Positions 1 to 5,999 of a DNA stretch of 5,999 nucleotides are shown here, piece by piece. A program made the translations under genes and the position numbers. The stretch is from Burkholderiales bacterium (lineage in GTDB: Bacteria; Pseudomonadota; Gammaproteobacteria; Burkholderiales; Usitatibacteraceae): assembly GCA_025936275.1 (NCBI GenBank), contig JAICTR010000190.1, positions 1 to 5,999 of the forward strand, read 5' to 3'. The notes beneath the pieces are model-generated. The model saw nothing but the letters and a program-made list of their open reading frames with translations. It did no database searches and was not told where the DNA came from. Within the stretch, counting starts at the first letter, position 1. Every line of letters starts with the position of its first letter.

Positions 1-368
1 CGTTGCCACCGATCGCGGGGGCGTGGCGCGAGCCCCCGGCGGCGTCCCCTCGCCTTTCCACGCTCGCGTGGCTGCTCGGCGATGCGGTGGATTGCGGACG
101 GCGCCGCTCGCTCGAGGAGCTGCGCCGCCGCGCGCCGCAGGCGGATGCGCGCCTCGCCGAGGCCGAGTCGGAGCGCGCGGCGCTCGAATCGCTGCGATCG
201 GAGCTCGCGCACGCGAACGCCGCGCTCGAGGACGCACGCCTGCAATCGCGGCGCGCCGGCGAGGATGCGCGCGCGGCCGAGGCACGCATCCGGAAGCTGG
301 AATCGAGCCGCTCCTGGAGGCTCACCGCCCCGCTGCGCGCGCTTACGCGCCTGCTGCGCCGTGGATGA
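1..368 (+). CDS. C-terminal end of a probable polysaccharide-associated glycosyltransferase or methyltransferase (5' truncated by window)
   Basis: The reading frame is already open at the left edge, so only the last 121 or so residues are visible and the real start lies outside. The TTG at base 3 is in frame but is probably an internal Leu codon. The visible part opens with a Pro-rich stretch and a segment reading LSTLAWLLGDAVDCGRR. A long Ala/Glu/Arg-rich helix with heptad-like spacing follows (about residues 38-100), as expected for a coiled coil. It ends in SRSWRLTAPLRALTRLLRRG before TGA at 366-368. From memory, a Ser-x-Ser-Trp-Arg-Leu-Thr-x-Pro-Leu-Arg tail after a coiled coil is recurrent in proteins of O-antigen and capsule clusters, at the C-terminus of glycosyltransferases or SAM methyltransferases. 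The catalytic domain is not in the window, so the enzyme class is inference. The coding call itself is fairly secure. Confidence 0.6.
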   Translation, partial: LPPIAGAWREPPAASPRLSTLAWLLGDAVDCGRRRSLEELRRRAPQADARLAEAESERAALESLRSELAHANAALEDARLQSRRAGEDARAAEARIRKLESSRSWRLTAPLRALTRLLRRG

Positions 369-389
369 TCGGGCGCCGCGCTTCCGCTG

Positions 390-395
390 TATGAT
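390..395 (+). promoter_or_regulatory. Possible -10 element upstream of the CHASE2 cyclase gene
   Basis: TATGAT differs from the sigma-70 -10 consensus TATAAT at one position. It sits in the only non-coding gap on the plus strand (369-431), 36 bases before the cyclase ATG, which would give a leader of about 30 bases. I see no good -35 hexamer at the usual spacing (around 367-372), so this is a weak call based on one box and its position. No terminator hairpin with a T-tract is visible in this gap, so read-through from the upstream gene is also possible. Confidence 0.25.
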
Positions 396-431
396 GGTTG
401 CGCCCACCGGACGACGAATCCCGCCTCGCTG

Positions 432-2684
432 ATGCGCCTCGCGTCGCTGCTCCAGCAACGGCTTTCCCTCAACACGGTGCTCCGTGTGGCGGCGGGCCTC
501 GTCATCGTGATCCTCGCCGCGCTGAGCGCCGCGGAGATCTTCCCGCTGCGTCCGCTGCAGGCGCTCGAGCTGCAGTCCTACGATGCGCGGCTGCGCTTCT
601 TCATGCCGAAGACGGTGGATCCACGCATCGTGATCCTCGACATCGACGAGAAGAGCCTCGCCGCCGAGGGCCACTGGCCGTGGGGCCGCGATAAGCTCGC
701 GCTGATGCTGCGCCAGCTCTTCGACCGCTACCACGTGCGCGTCGTCGGATTCGACATCGCCTTCCCCGAGCGCGACACGAGCTCCGGCATCGACACGCTC
801 GATGCGCTTTCGAAGGGCGCGCTGAAGGGCGATGCCGAGTTCACCACGGTGCTCGCGAGCGAGCGCGCCAGGCTCGACTTCGACCGCGTCTTCGCCAACG
901 AGATCGCGCGCCATCCGGTGGTGCTCGGCTTCTTCCTCAATCCGAAGACCGATCGCGTGGGCGTGCTGCCGCCGCCGATGATCGACGGCAAGGCGCTCGC
1001 CGCGGCGACCGAGGGCGCGTTCAGCGCCACCGAGGCGACCGGCTTCAGCGGCAACCGCCCCGAGCTGCAGGCCGTGGCCGCGGGCGCCGGCCACCTCTCG
1101 CCGGGCCTCGACTTCGACGGCGTGACGCGCCGCGTGCCGATGCTCATGCGCTACGAAGGCGGCTACTACGAGGCGATGTCGCTCGCGCTCGCGCGCGCCT
1201 ACCTCGGCAACGTGCCGGCCACGATCCGCACCGACCACGTCGGCACCGGCCGCGACGCGATCGCCTGGGTGAGCCAGCTTCGCATCGGCGACCGCGTGAT
1301 CCCGCTCGACGACTCGATGTCGGCGCTGGTGCCGTTCCGCGGCGGGCGGGGATCGTTCCGCTACGTCTCCGCGACCGACGTGATTCGCGGGCGCCTCGAG
1401 CCGGGCGAGCTCGAGGACAAGGCGGTGATCGTGGGCACCTCCGCGCAGGGCCTCCTCGACATCCGGCAGACCCCGGTGAGCGAGGATTTCCCCGGCGTCG
1501 AGGTGCACGCCAACATGCTGAGCGGCATCCTCGACGGCAGGATCCAGCAGCGGCCGATCGAGGCGCAGACCTTCTCGGTGCTGCTGCTGCTCTTCCTCGG
1601 CGTTCCGCTCGCCGTCGTCCTGCCGCGCACCGGCGCCGTAGCGTCCAGCGTCGTCGCGGGCGCGGTCCTCGCCGCGATCGTGGGGCTCAACCTCTACGCG
1701 TGGCAATCGCTCGGCTACGTGCTCGACCTCGCGATCCCGGTGGCCGCGGTGCTGCTGCTCTACCTCTTCAACATGATCTACGGCTTCTTCCTCGAGGCGC
1801 GCTCGCGGCGGCTCATCACCGGGCTCTTCGGCACCTACGTGCCGCGCGAGCTGGTGGACGAGATGTCGCGCAACCCCGGCGAATACTCGATGCGCGGCGA
1901 AAGCCGCGAGATGACGGTGCTCTTCTCCGATGTCCGCGACTTCACCTCGATCTCGGAGGGCTTGCCGCCGGCCGAGCTGAAGGAGCTCATGAACATCTAC
2001 CTCTCCGAGATGACGGAGGTGATCCAGGAGAAGCGCGGCACCATCGACAAGTACATCGGCGATGCGATCATGGCGTTCTGGGGCGCGCCGCTCGCCGACC
2101 CGCAGCATGCGCCGCACGCGATCGAGGCGGCGCTCGCGATGCAGAAGCGCATCCGCGGGCTCGATCCCGAGTTCGTGAAGCGCGGCTGGCCGATGCTCAA
2201 CATCGGCGTGGGCCTCAACTGCGGCGAGATGAACGTGGGCGACATGGGCTCGCGCTTCCGCCGCGCGTACACGGTGATGGGCGATGCGGTGAACCTCGCC
2301 TCGCGCCTCGAGGGCCTCACCAAGGAATACGGCGTGGGGATCCTCGTCTCCGAGGACATGGCGAAGTCGGCGCAAGGCTACGTGTATCGCGAGGTCGATC
2401 GCGTGGTGGTGAAGGGGCGCACGCAGGGCATCGCGATCTTCGAGCCGCTCGGGCGCATCGGAGAAGTGCCCGAGGCGGCCGTCGACGAGGCGGAGCGCTT
2501 CGCAAGAGCGCTCGAGCTCTACCGCAAGCGGCGCTGGACCGAGGCGATGGTGCAGCTCGAGGCCCTCGCCGCGCGCTCGCCCGCGACCAAGCTCTACAAG
2601 GTGTACCTCGAGCGCGTCGGCGCTTTCGCCGAGCGCGCGCCCGAGCCCGCCTGGAACGGGACGTGGGTCTTCACGACGAAGTAA
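432..2684 (+). CDS. CHASE2-domain transmembrane class III adenylate cyclase
   Basis: This 750-residue membrane cyclase is predicted to make cAMP from ATP in response to an extracytoplasmic signal. Residues 16-36 form a first membrane helix. Residues 40-370 are a periplasmic CHASE2 domain, with early markers such as YDARLRF (50-56) and ILDIDEKSL (68-76). Three helices follow at about 380-397, 402-423 and 428-452. The cytoplasmic catalytic domain spans about 490-675 and appears complete: metal-binding D500 (FSDVRDFT) and D544 (YIGDAIMAF), K540 and T614 (AYTVMGD) at the base-recognition positions, and transition-state N621 and R625 (NLASRLEG). Lys with Thr is the pairing of class IIIb adenylate cyclases; guanylate cyclases usually have Glu and Cys. 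A helical tail (680-735) precedes a C-terminal NGTWVFTTK. The ATG at 432 is the earliest in-frame ATG that gives the expected N-terminal helix, though no strong Shine-Dalgarno is seen. The end overlaps the next gene by 22 bases. The signal sensed is unknown. Family assignment is firm; ATP specificity is inferred from residues. Confidence 0.93.
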   Translation: MRLASLLQQRLSLNTVLRVAAGLVIVILAALSAAEIFPLRPLQALELQSYDARLRFFMPKTVDPRIVILDIDEKSLAAEGHWPWGRDKLALMLRQLFDRYHVRVVGFDIAFPERDTSSGIDTLDALSKGALKGDAEFTTVLASERARLDFDRVFANEIARHPVVLGFFLNPKTDRVGVLPPPMIDGKALAAATEGAFSATEATGFSGNRPELQAVAAGAGHLSPGLDFDGVTRRVPMLMRYEGGYYEAMSLALARAYLGNVPATIRTDHVGTGRDAIAWVSQLRIGDRVIPLDDSMSALVPFRGGRGSFRYVSATDVIRGRLEPGELEDKAVIVGTSAQGLLDIRQTPVSEDFPGVEVHANMLSGILDGRIQQRPIEAQTFSVLLLLFLGVPLAVVLPRTGAVASSVVAGAVLAAIVGLNLYAWQSLGYVLDLAIPVAAVLLLYLFNMIYGFFLEARSRRLITGLFGTYVPRELVDEMSRNPGEYSMRGESREMTVLFSDVRDFTSISEGLPPAELKELMNIYLSEMTEVIQEKRGTIDKYIGDAIMAFWGAPLADPQHAPHAIEAALAMQKRIRGLDPEFVKRGWPMLNIGVGLNCGEMNVGDMGSRFRRAYTVMGDAVNLASRLEGLTKEYGVGILVSEDMAKSAQGYVYREVDRVVVKGRTQGIAIFEPLGRIGEVPEAAVDEAERFARALELYRKRRWTEAMVQLEALAARSPATKLYKVYLERVGAFAERAPEPAWNGTWVFTTK

Positions 2685-3697
2685 GCCACCCGTTCGGCGA
2701 TCACGTTCCCGCGCCCGGCGAGGCGACGCGCGTCGCCGAGGGCGTGTGGTGGATCCGCATGCCGCTCCCCTTCGCGCTCGACCACATCAACCTGTGGCTG
2801 CTCGAGGACGGCGACGGCTGGACGATCGTCGACACCGGCTACGGCAACGACGCCACGCGCGCGCTGTGGGAGCGCCACTTCGCGACGACGCTCGGCGGAC
2901 GTCCCGTGAAGAAGGTGGTCGTCACGCACTACCACCCGGATCACGTCGGCTGCGCGGCCTTCCTCGTCGAGCGCACCGGCGCGCCGTTCCACATGACCGC
3001 CGCCGAATACCTCTCGGCGCACGCGGCGCACGACGACGCGGCGGGATTCGACCGCGAGGCGACGCTCGACCTCTTCGCGCGGAACGGGCTCGATACCTCG
3101 TCGATCGCGCAGGGCGCGCGCAAGGCGAACGGCTACCTGCGCGGCGTGCCGGCCGTGCCGCGGAGCTACCGCCGCATGATGCACGGCGAGCGCCTCGCGA
3201 TCGGCGCGCGCGAGTGGCGGGTGATCACGGTCTTCGGCCACGCGCCCGAGCAGGCGACGTTGTGGTGCGAATCGCTCGGCGTGCTGATCTCCGGCGATCA
3301 GGTGCTGCCGCGCATCACGAGCAACGTCGGCGTCTGGGGGAGCCAGCCCGATTCCGACCCGCTCGCGCTCTTCCTCGATTCGCTCGGCCGCTACGCGGAG
3401 CTTCCCGGCGATGCGCTGGTGCTGCCCTCGCACGACCGCGTATTCCGCGGCCTGCATCCGCGCATCGCGCAGCTGCACGAGCACCACGCGCACCGCCTCG
3501 AGCGGCTGCTGGAAGGCTGCGAGCGCCCGATCACCGCCTACGAGGCGATCCCGCTCCTCTTCAAGCGCGCGCTGGACGAGCACCAGATGCGCTTCGCGAT
3601 GGGAGAGGCGATCGCGCACCTGCACTGGCTCGAGAAGCGCGGCAAGCTCGTGCGCAGCGACGATGCGCGCGGCGTGCGCCGCTTCGCGCGCGCCTAG
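2663..3697 (+). CDS. Metallo-beta-lactamase-fold hydrolase with C-terminal winged-helix domain
   Basis: This soluble 344-residue protein should be a metal-dependent hydrolase of the LACTB2/glyoxalase II-like branch. The N-terminal beta strands include TIVDTGYGND (D57). The metal site is complete: H89, H91, D93 and H94 in THYHPDHVG, H193 in FGHAPEQ, D212 in ISGDQVLPR, and H257 in LPSHDR. The last 80 or so residues (about 265-340) are a helical region ending in a winged-helix-like segment (HLHWLEKRGKLV), as found after the MBL core in this branch. I chose GTG at 2663 because it precedes the family-typical N-terminus (HPFGDHVPAPG) and has a GGAA six bases upstream. The next in-frame GTG (2744) and ATG (2759) would cut into the conserved first strands. 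It overlaps the cyclase gene by 22 bases, suggesting translational coupling. Possible substrates include thioesters, phosphoesters and lactones; the sequence does not decide. No signal peptide is seen. Confidence 0.88.
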   Translation: MGLHDEVSHPFGDHVPAPGEATRVAEGVWWIRMPLPFALDHINLWLLEDGDGWTIVDTGYGNDATRALWERHFATTLGGRPVKKVVVTHYHPDHVGCAAFLVERTGAPFHMTAAEYLSAHAAHDDAAGFDREATLDLFARNGLDTSSIAQGARKANGYLRGVPAVPRSYRRMMHGERLAIGAREWRVITVFGHAPEQATLWCESLGVLISGDQVLPRITSNVGVWGSQPDSDPLALFLDSLGRYAELPGDALVLPSHDRVFRGLHPRIAQLHEHHAHRLERLLEGCERPITAYEAIPLLFKRALDEHQMRFAMGEAIAHLHWLEKRGKLVRSDDARGVRRFARA

Positions 3698-3700
3698 GCG
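3691..3700. other. Convergent gene junction with shared CTAG stop palindrome
   Basis: The plus-strand hydrolase ends with TAG at 3695-3697. The minus-strand VWA gene ends with TAG read from 3696 to 3694. The two coding regions therefore overlap by four bases, CTAG, inside the perfect 10-base palindrome CGCCTAGGCG. There is no intergenic space and no T-rich tract on either side, so no intrinsic terminator is visible. Transcripts from both sides probably run into the opposing gene, or termination depends on Rho; that part is inference. Confidence 0.8.
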
Positions 3701-4869
3701 AGCGACTTCATCGCGCGCTCGAGCCCGGCGAGCGTCACCGGGTACATGCGCCCTTCCATGAGGCGCTGGATGTTGAGCACCGTGGTGGTCCAGCCCCAAT
3801 GCTCCTCGGGAACGGGATTGAGCCACGCGGCGCGCGGCCAGGCGCGCAGCATGCGCGCGAGCCAGGTGCGGCCCGGCTCGTCGTTCCAGTGCTCGACGCT
3901 GCCGCCCGCCTGCTCCAGCTCGTACGGGCTCATGCTCGCGTCGCCGACGAGCACCAGCCGGTAGTCGTGCCCGTAGCGGCGCATCACCTCGACGGTCGGG
4001 ATGCGCTCGCGGTTGCGGCGCCGGTTGTCCTTCCACACGCTCTCGTACACGCAGTTGTGGAAGTAGTAGTGCTCGAGGTTCTTGAACTCGGTGCGCGCCG
4101 CGGAGAAGAGCTCCTCGACCACCTGGATGTGGTCATCCATCGTGCCGCCCACGTCGAGGAAGAGCAGCACCTTCACGGCGTTCTTGAGCTCCGCCACCAT
4201 GCGCAGGTCGAGCCACCCGGCGTTGCGCGCGGTCGAGCGGATGGTGCCGTCGAGGTCGAGCACCTCGGGCGCGCCCTCGCGCGCGAAGCGCCTGAGGCGG
4301 CGCAGCGCGAGCTTGATGTTGCGCACGCCGAGCTCCCGATCCGTGTCGTAATCGCGGAACTCGCGCTGGTCCCAAACCTTCACCGCGCGGCGATGGCGCG
4401 AGCCTTCCTGGCCGATGCGGATGCCCTCCGGGTTGTAGCCGTACGCGCCGAAGGGCGAGGTGCCCGCCGTGCCGATCCATTTCGATCCGCCCTGGTGGCG
4501 CTCCTTCTGCTCCTCGAGCCGCGCCTCGAGCGTCTCCATGAGCTTCTGCCAGCCGCCCAGCGCCTCGATCTTCGCCTTCTCCTCGTCGGTGAGGCGCCGC
4601 TCGGCGAGCTTGCGCAGCCACTCGCGCGGAATACCGCCGACGAGCGCGTCGGGAATCGCATCGACGCCCTTGAAGTACGCGGCGAAGGCGAGGTCGAAGC
4701 GGTCGAAGTACGCCTCGTCCTTCACCAGGCAGAGGCGCGCGAGGCGGTAGAAATCGTCGACGCTGCCGTGGATCACGCCGCGGTCGAGCGCCTCGAGGAG
4801 CGTCAGGAGCTCCTTCACGCTCGCCGGGATCCCGGCCTTGCGCACCGCGAAGAAGAAATCGAACAGCAC
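3694..4869 (-). CDS. CoxE-like VWA-domain protein, partner of a MoxR-type AAA+ ATPase
   Basis: This 391-residue cytoplasmic protein belongs to the CoxE-like group of von Willebrand factor A proteins, which work with MoxR-type AAA+ ATPases in activating or maturing other enzymes. The N-terminal part (1-120) is helical and begins LFDFFFAVRKAGIP. A Gly-rich, highly conserved-looking stretch, GTSPFGAYGYNPEGIRIGQ, lies at 136-154, followed by RRAVKVWDQREFRDYD (160-175) and a basic helix RNIKLALRRLRRFARE (183-198). The VWA core starts near 230 with VKVLLFLDVGGTMDDH. Its metal-site motif reads D239-V-G241-G-T243, so the usual first Ser is Gly. A second loop, GDASMSPYE, is at 309-317, and HYYFHNCVYESVWKDNRRR lies at 267-285. 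The start is taken as GTG at 4869, because homologues as I recall them begin with M-L-I/F-D-F-F. No clear Shine-Dalgarno precedes it, and the preceding gene stops 11 bases upstream, so coupled translation is likely. The open frame continues upstream only as a shadow of the neighbouring gene. The client enzyme is unknown. Confidence 0.9.
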   Translation of the reverse strand: MLFDFFFAVRKAGIPASVKELLTLLEALDRGVIHGSVDDFYRLARLCLVKDEAYFDRFDLAFAAYFKGVDAIPDALVGGIPREWLRKLAERRLTDEEKAKIEALGGWQKLMETLEARLEEQKERHQGGSKWIGTAGTSPFGAYGYNPEGIRIGQEGSRHRRAVKVWDQREFRDYDTDRELGVRNIKLALRRLRRFAREGAPEVLDLDGTIRSTARNAGWLDLRMVAELKNAVKVLLFLDVGGTMDDHIQVVEELFSAARTEFKNLEHYYFHNCVYESVWKDNRRRNRERIPTVEVMRRYGHDYRLVLVGDASMSPYELEQAGGSVEHWNDEPGRTWLARMLRAWPRAAWLNPVPEEHWGWTTTVLNIQRLMEGRMYPVTLAGLERAMKSLA

Positions 4870-4880
4870 CGCGCGCGGGC

Positions 4881-5546
4881 CTAGCGGCCGGATTCGATGA
4901 GCGCCTTGAGGCGCTCGAGCGCCGCCGACCAGAAGGCCTTCTGCGTGCGCGCCGAGGCGGCGCTCCTGAGCCGCCCGTGCTCCACCGCGACCTGGCTCTT
5001 GCCCGCGCCGCGCGACTGGAAGCTCACCTCGACCGGCGATTCGCCGGGCTGCCACGTCATGCGCAGGGATCGCCCGTCCACGGAGCGGCGCACCGCGACC
5101 GGCGCATCGAGGAGCCAGCGGCTGCGCGACGCATCGTCGCACCACGCATCGAAGAGCCGGCGCACGGGGACATGGATGGTGCGCGACGCCGTCGCGGCGA
5201 AACCGGTCGTGCGCTCGCGCGCCTCGCGCAGTCCGCGCGCCTGCTCGTAGCCCACGCTCACCATCTGGCTCCACCAGTCGGGAACGCCGAACTGGCGGCT
5301 CAAGAGGAGCGCGATGTCCTTGTGCGACAAGGTGCGCGCGCCGGCGCGATCGAGGACCGAGAGCCATTCGCTCCATGGCCGTCCGGTGGCACGCAGCACC
5401 GCGGCGGTGCCGACGCCCGCGAGCCGCAGCTCGTTACGCGCCGTCGCCGTGCCGCGCGCGAGCGAGCCGCGCGCCGCCACCTTGCCGCGCACCGGGGGCT
5501 TGCGCAGCGTGCGGCCCTCGGCGAGGGGCTTGCGCGCGCCCGCCAT
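4881..5546 (-). CDS. Two-domain protein: DUF4287-like helical N-terminus and SRPBCC (AHSA1-like) C-terminus
   Basis: This 221-residue protein starts with a basic, probably disordered, Ala/Arg/Gly-rich tail (1-40). A helical module follows at about 53-108 (TGRPWSEWLSVLDRAGARTL, then HKDIALLLSRQFGVPDWW and SVGYEQARGLR). I recognise this as the DUF4287-like module that in several bacterial proteins precedes an SRPBCC domain. Residues 117-217 look like the SRPBCC/AHSA1 fold: SRTIHVPVRRLFDAWCD at the first strand and helix, WLLDAP, then strands (LRMTWQPGES, VEVSFQSRG, KSQVAVEHG) and a long final helix (AFWSAALERLKALIES). SRPBCC folds bind hydrophobic ligands or assist protein folding; the ligand here is unknown. 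The ATG at 5546 directly abuts the TGA of the upstream AAA+ gene (TGAATG), with GGGGG just upstream as a Shine-Dalgarno, so translational coupling is likely. It sits between the ATPase and VWA genes, which are more often adjacent. Confidence 0.8.
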   Translation of the reverse strand: MAGARKPLAEGRTLRKPPVRGKVAARGSLARGTATARNELRLAGVGTAAVLRATGRPWSEWLSVLDRAGARTLSHKDIALLLSRQFGVPDWWSQMVSVGYEQARGLREARERTTGFAATASRTIHVPVRRLFDAWCDDASRSRWLLDAPVAVRRSVDGRSLRMTWQPGESPVEVSFQSRGAGKSQVAVEHGRLRSAASARTQKAFWSAALERLKALIESGR

Positions 5547-5555
5547 TCATCCCCC
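5544..5555 (-). promoter_or_regulatory. Ribosome binding site and abutting stop/start (TGAATG) coupling the AAA+ and SRPBCC genes
   Basis: On the minus strand the sequence reads GGGGGATGAATG. The upstream gene stops at TGA (5549-5547) and the next begins at ATG (5546-5544) with no base between them. The run of five G (5555-5551) lies four bases before the ATG and can act as a purine-rich Shine-Dalgarno. An overlapping ATG at 5550-5548 is in another frame and does not lead to the SRPBCC protein. This arrangement fixes the start of the SRPBCC gene and suggests termination-reinitiation by the same ribosome. Confidence 0.55.
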
Positions 5556-5999
5556 GCGCCGTTGCAGGAACACGAGCTGCTCGAAGAGGTGCACGTCCTG
5601 CTCGTTCTTCACCAGCGCGCCGTAGAGCGGCGGGATCGCGGCGTGGTGGCCCTCGCTCTTCAGCGCCTCGGGCGGGATGTCCTCGGCGAGGAGCAGCTTC
5701 AGCCAGTCGAGGAGCTCGGAGGTCGAGGGCTTCTTGCGCAGCCCCGGCATCTCGCGGATGCCGAAGAACACCTCGAGCGCCGCCTGCACCAGCCGCTTCT
5801 TGATGCCGGGGAAGTGCACGTCGACGATCGCCTGCATCGCCTCCTTGTCGGGAAAGCGGATGTAGTGGAAGAAGCAGCGGCGCAGGAACGCGTCGGGGAG
5901 CTCCTTCTCGTTGTTCGAGGTGATGAAGACGATCGGGCGGTTCTTCGCCTTTACCAGCTCGCGCGTCTCGTAGACGTAGAACTCCATGCGGTCGAGCTC
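5547..5999 (-). CDS. MoxR-type AAA+ ATPase, C-terminal part (5' truncated by window)
   Basis: Only the last 150 residues are visible; the frame is open to the right edge, so the Walker A and Walker B motifs lie outside. The first visible residues, ELDRMEFYVYETRELV, continue into PIVFITSNNEKELPDAFLRR (22-41). This is the sensor-1 strand with its Asn (N29/N30), followed by the Arg-Arg pair (40-41) placed where MoxR-type ATPases carry the arginine finger. HYIRFPDKEAM (45-55) marks the end of the core domain. The lid region contains RKKPSTSELLDWLKLLL (88-104), where sensor 2 is expected. This pattern fits the AAA_5 (dynein-related) MoxR group that pairs with CoxE-like VWA proteins, and such a VWA gene lies two genes downstream. 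It is the first visible gene of the minus-strand operon and ends with TGA abutting the next ATG. The ATPase is expected to remodel or activate a client enzyme; the client cannot be named. The ATG at 5985-5987 is internal, not the real start. Confidence 0.9.
   Translation of the reverse strand, partial: ELDRMEFYVYETRELVKAKNRPIVFITSNNEKELPDAFLRRCFFHYIRFPDKEAMQAIVDVHFPGIKKRLVQAALEVFFGIREMPGLRKKPSTSELLDWLKLLLAEDIPPEALKSEGHHAAIPPLYGALVKNEQDVHLFEQLVFLQRRGG

Noticed and set aside
369..431. Small RNA or riboswitch in the gap before the cyclase gene
   Set aside because: The gap is only 63 bases, with no clear structured hairpins; a promoter is the most it can be said to hold.
1700..2662. Long in-frame extension upstream of the hydrolase start, running inside the cyclase gene
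   Set aside because: The residues before GTG 2663 are Arg/Ala-rich shadow sequence of the cyclase; the recognisable hydrolase begins just after 2663.
3680..3720. Possible terminator formed by GCGCGC runs around the convergent stop codons
   Set aside because: The repeats are self-complementary CG runs common throughout the window, with no stable unique stem and no T-tract on either strand.
2594..4036. A 480-codon open frame on the minus strand across the hydrolase and the end of the VWA gene
   Set aside because: Its translation is dominated by Arg, Ala and His repeats with no domain. It lies antisense to the hydrolase, which has a complete metal site. Stop codons are rare in off-frames of GC-rich DNA.
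2746..4884. A 712-codon plus-strand open frame across the hydrolase and antisense to the VWA gene
   Set aside because: The composition is low-complexity Arg/Ala/Glu/Val/His, as expected from shifted or antisense reading of GC-rich genes. It contradicts two well-supported genes.
4870..5376. In-frame N-terminal extension of the VWA gene over the SRPBCC gene
   Set aside because: The extra residues are shadow sequence of the SRPBCC gene; the family N-terminus begins at GTG 4869.
1..5999. CRISPR arrays, insertion sequences, tRNA or rRNA genes, attachment sites
   Set aside because: I found no regularly spaced repeats, transposase motifs, terminal inverted repeats, or tRNA/rRNA-like sequence; nearly all bases are accounted for by the six genes.

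Overview
The window is GC-rich chromosomal DNA, almost fully coding, with a strong G/C bias at third codon positions. Gene content and similarity recalled from memory point to a betaproteobacterium (Burkholderiales, Nitrosomonadales or a relative). That placement is inference; no rRNA or other marker gene is present.

Layout: bases 1-368 (+) are the 3' end of a gene whose product ends in a charged coiled coil and a short basic tail. Such tails are common on surface-polysaccharide glycosyltransferases and methyltransferases. After a 63-base gap with a possible -10 element comes a full-length membrane adenylate cyclase with a CHASE2 sensor (432-2684, +). A metallo-beta-lactamase-fold hydrolase (2663-3697, +) overlaps its end by 22 bases, so the two probably form a co-transcribed pair. 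The rest is a compact minus-strand operon, read from right to left: the C-terminal half of a MoxR-type AAA+ ATPase (5547-5999, cut by the window edge), a small two-domain protein with an SRPBCC (AHSA1-like) C-terminus (4881-5546), and a CoxE-like VWA-domain protein (3694-4869). The two transcription units converge and share a CTAG whose two strands each provide a stop codon.

How the genes work together: the CHASE2 cyclase probably converts an extracytoplasmic signal into cAMP. The hydrolase next to it has a complete metal site, but its substrate cannot be read from the sequence. MoxR-type AAA+ ATPases and VWA proteins usually act together as a chaperone-like pair that activates or inserts cofactors into a client enzyme. 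Here an SRPBCC protein lies between them, with stop and start codons abutting. That gene arrangement is the most interesting point of an otherwise ordinary housekeeping-type region. I see no mobile element, CRISPR array, tRNA, rRNA or convincing terminator. Each domain belongs to a known family, and I find no clear evidence of an undescribed system.
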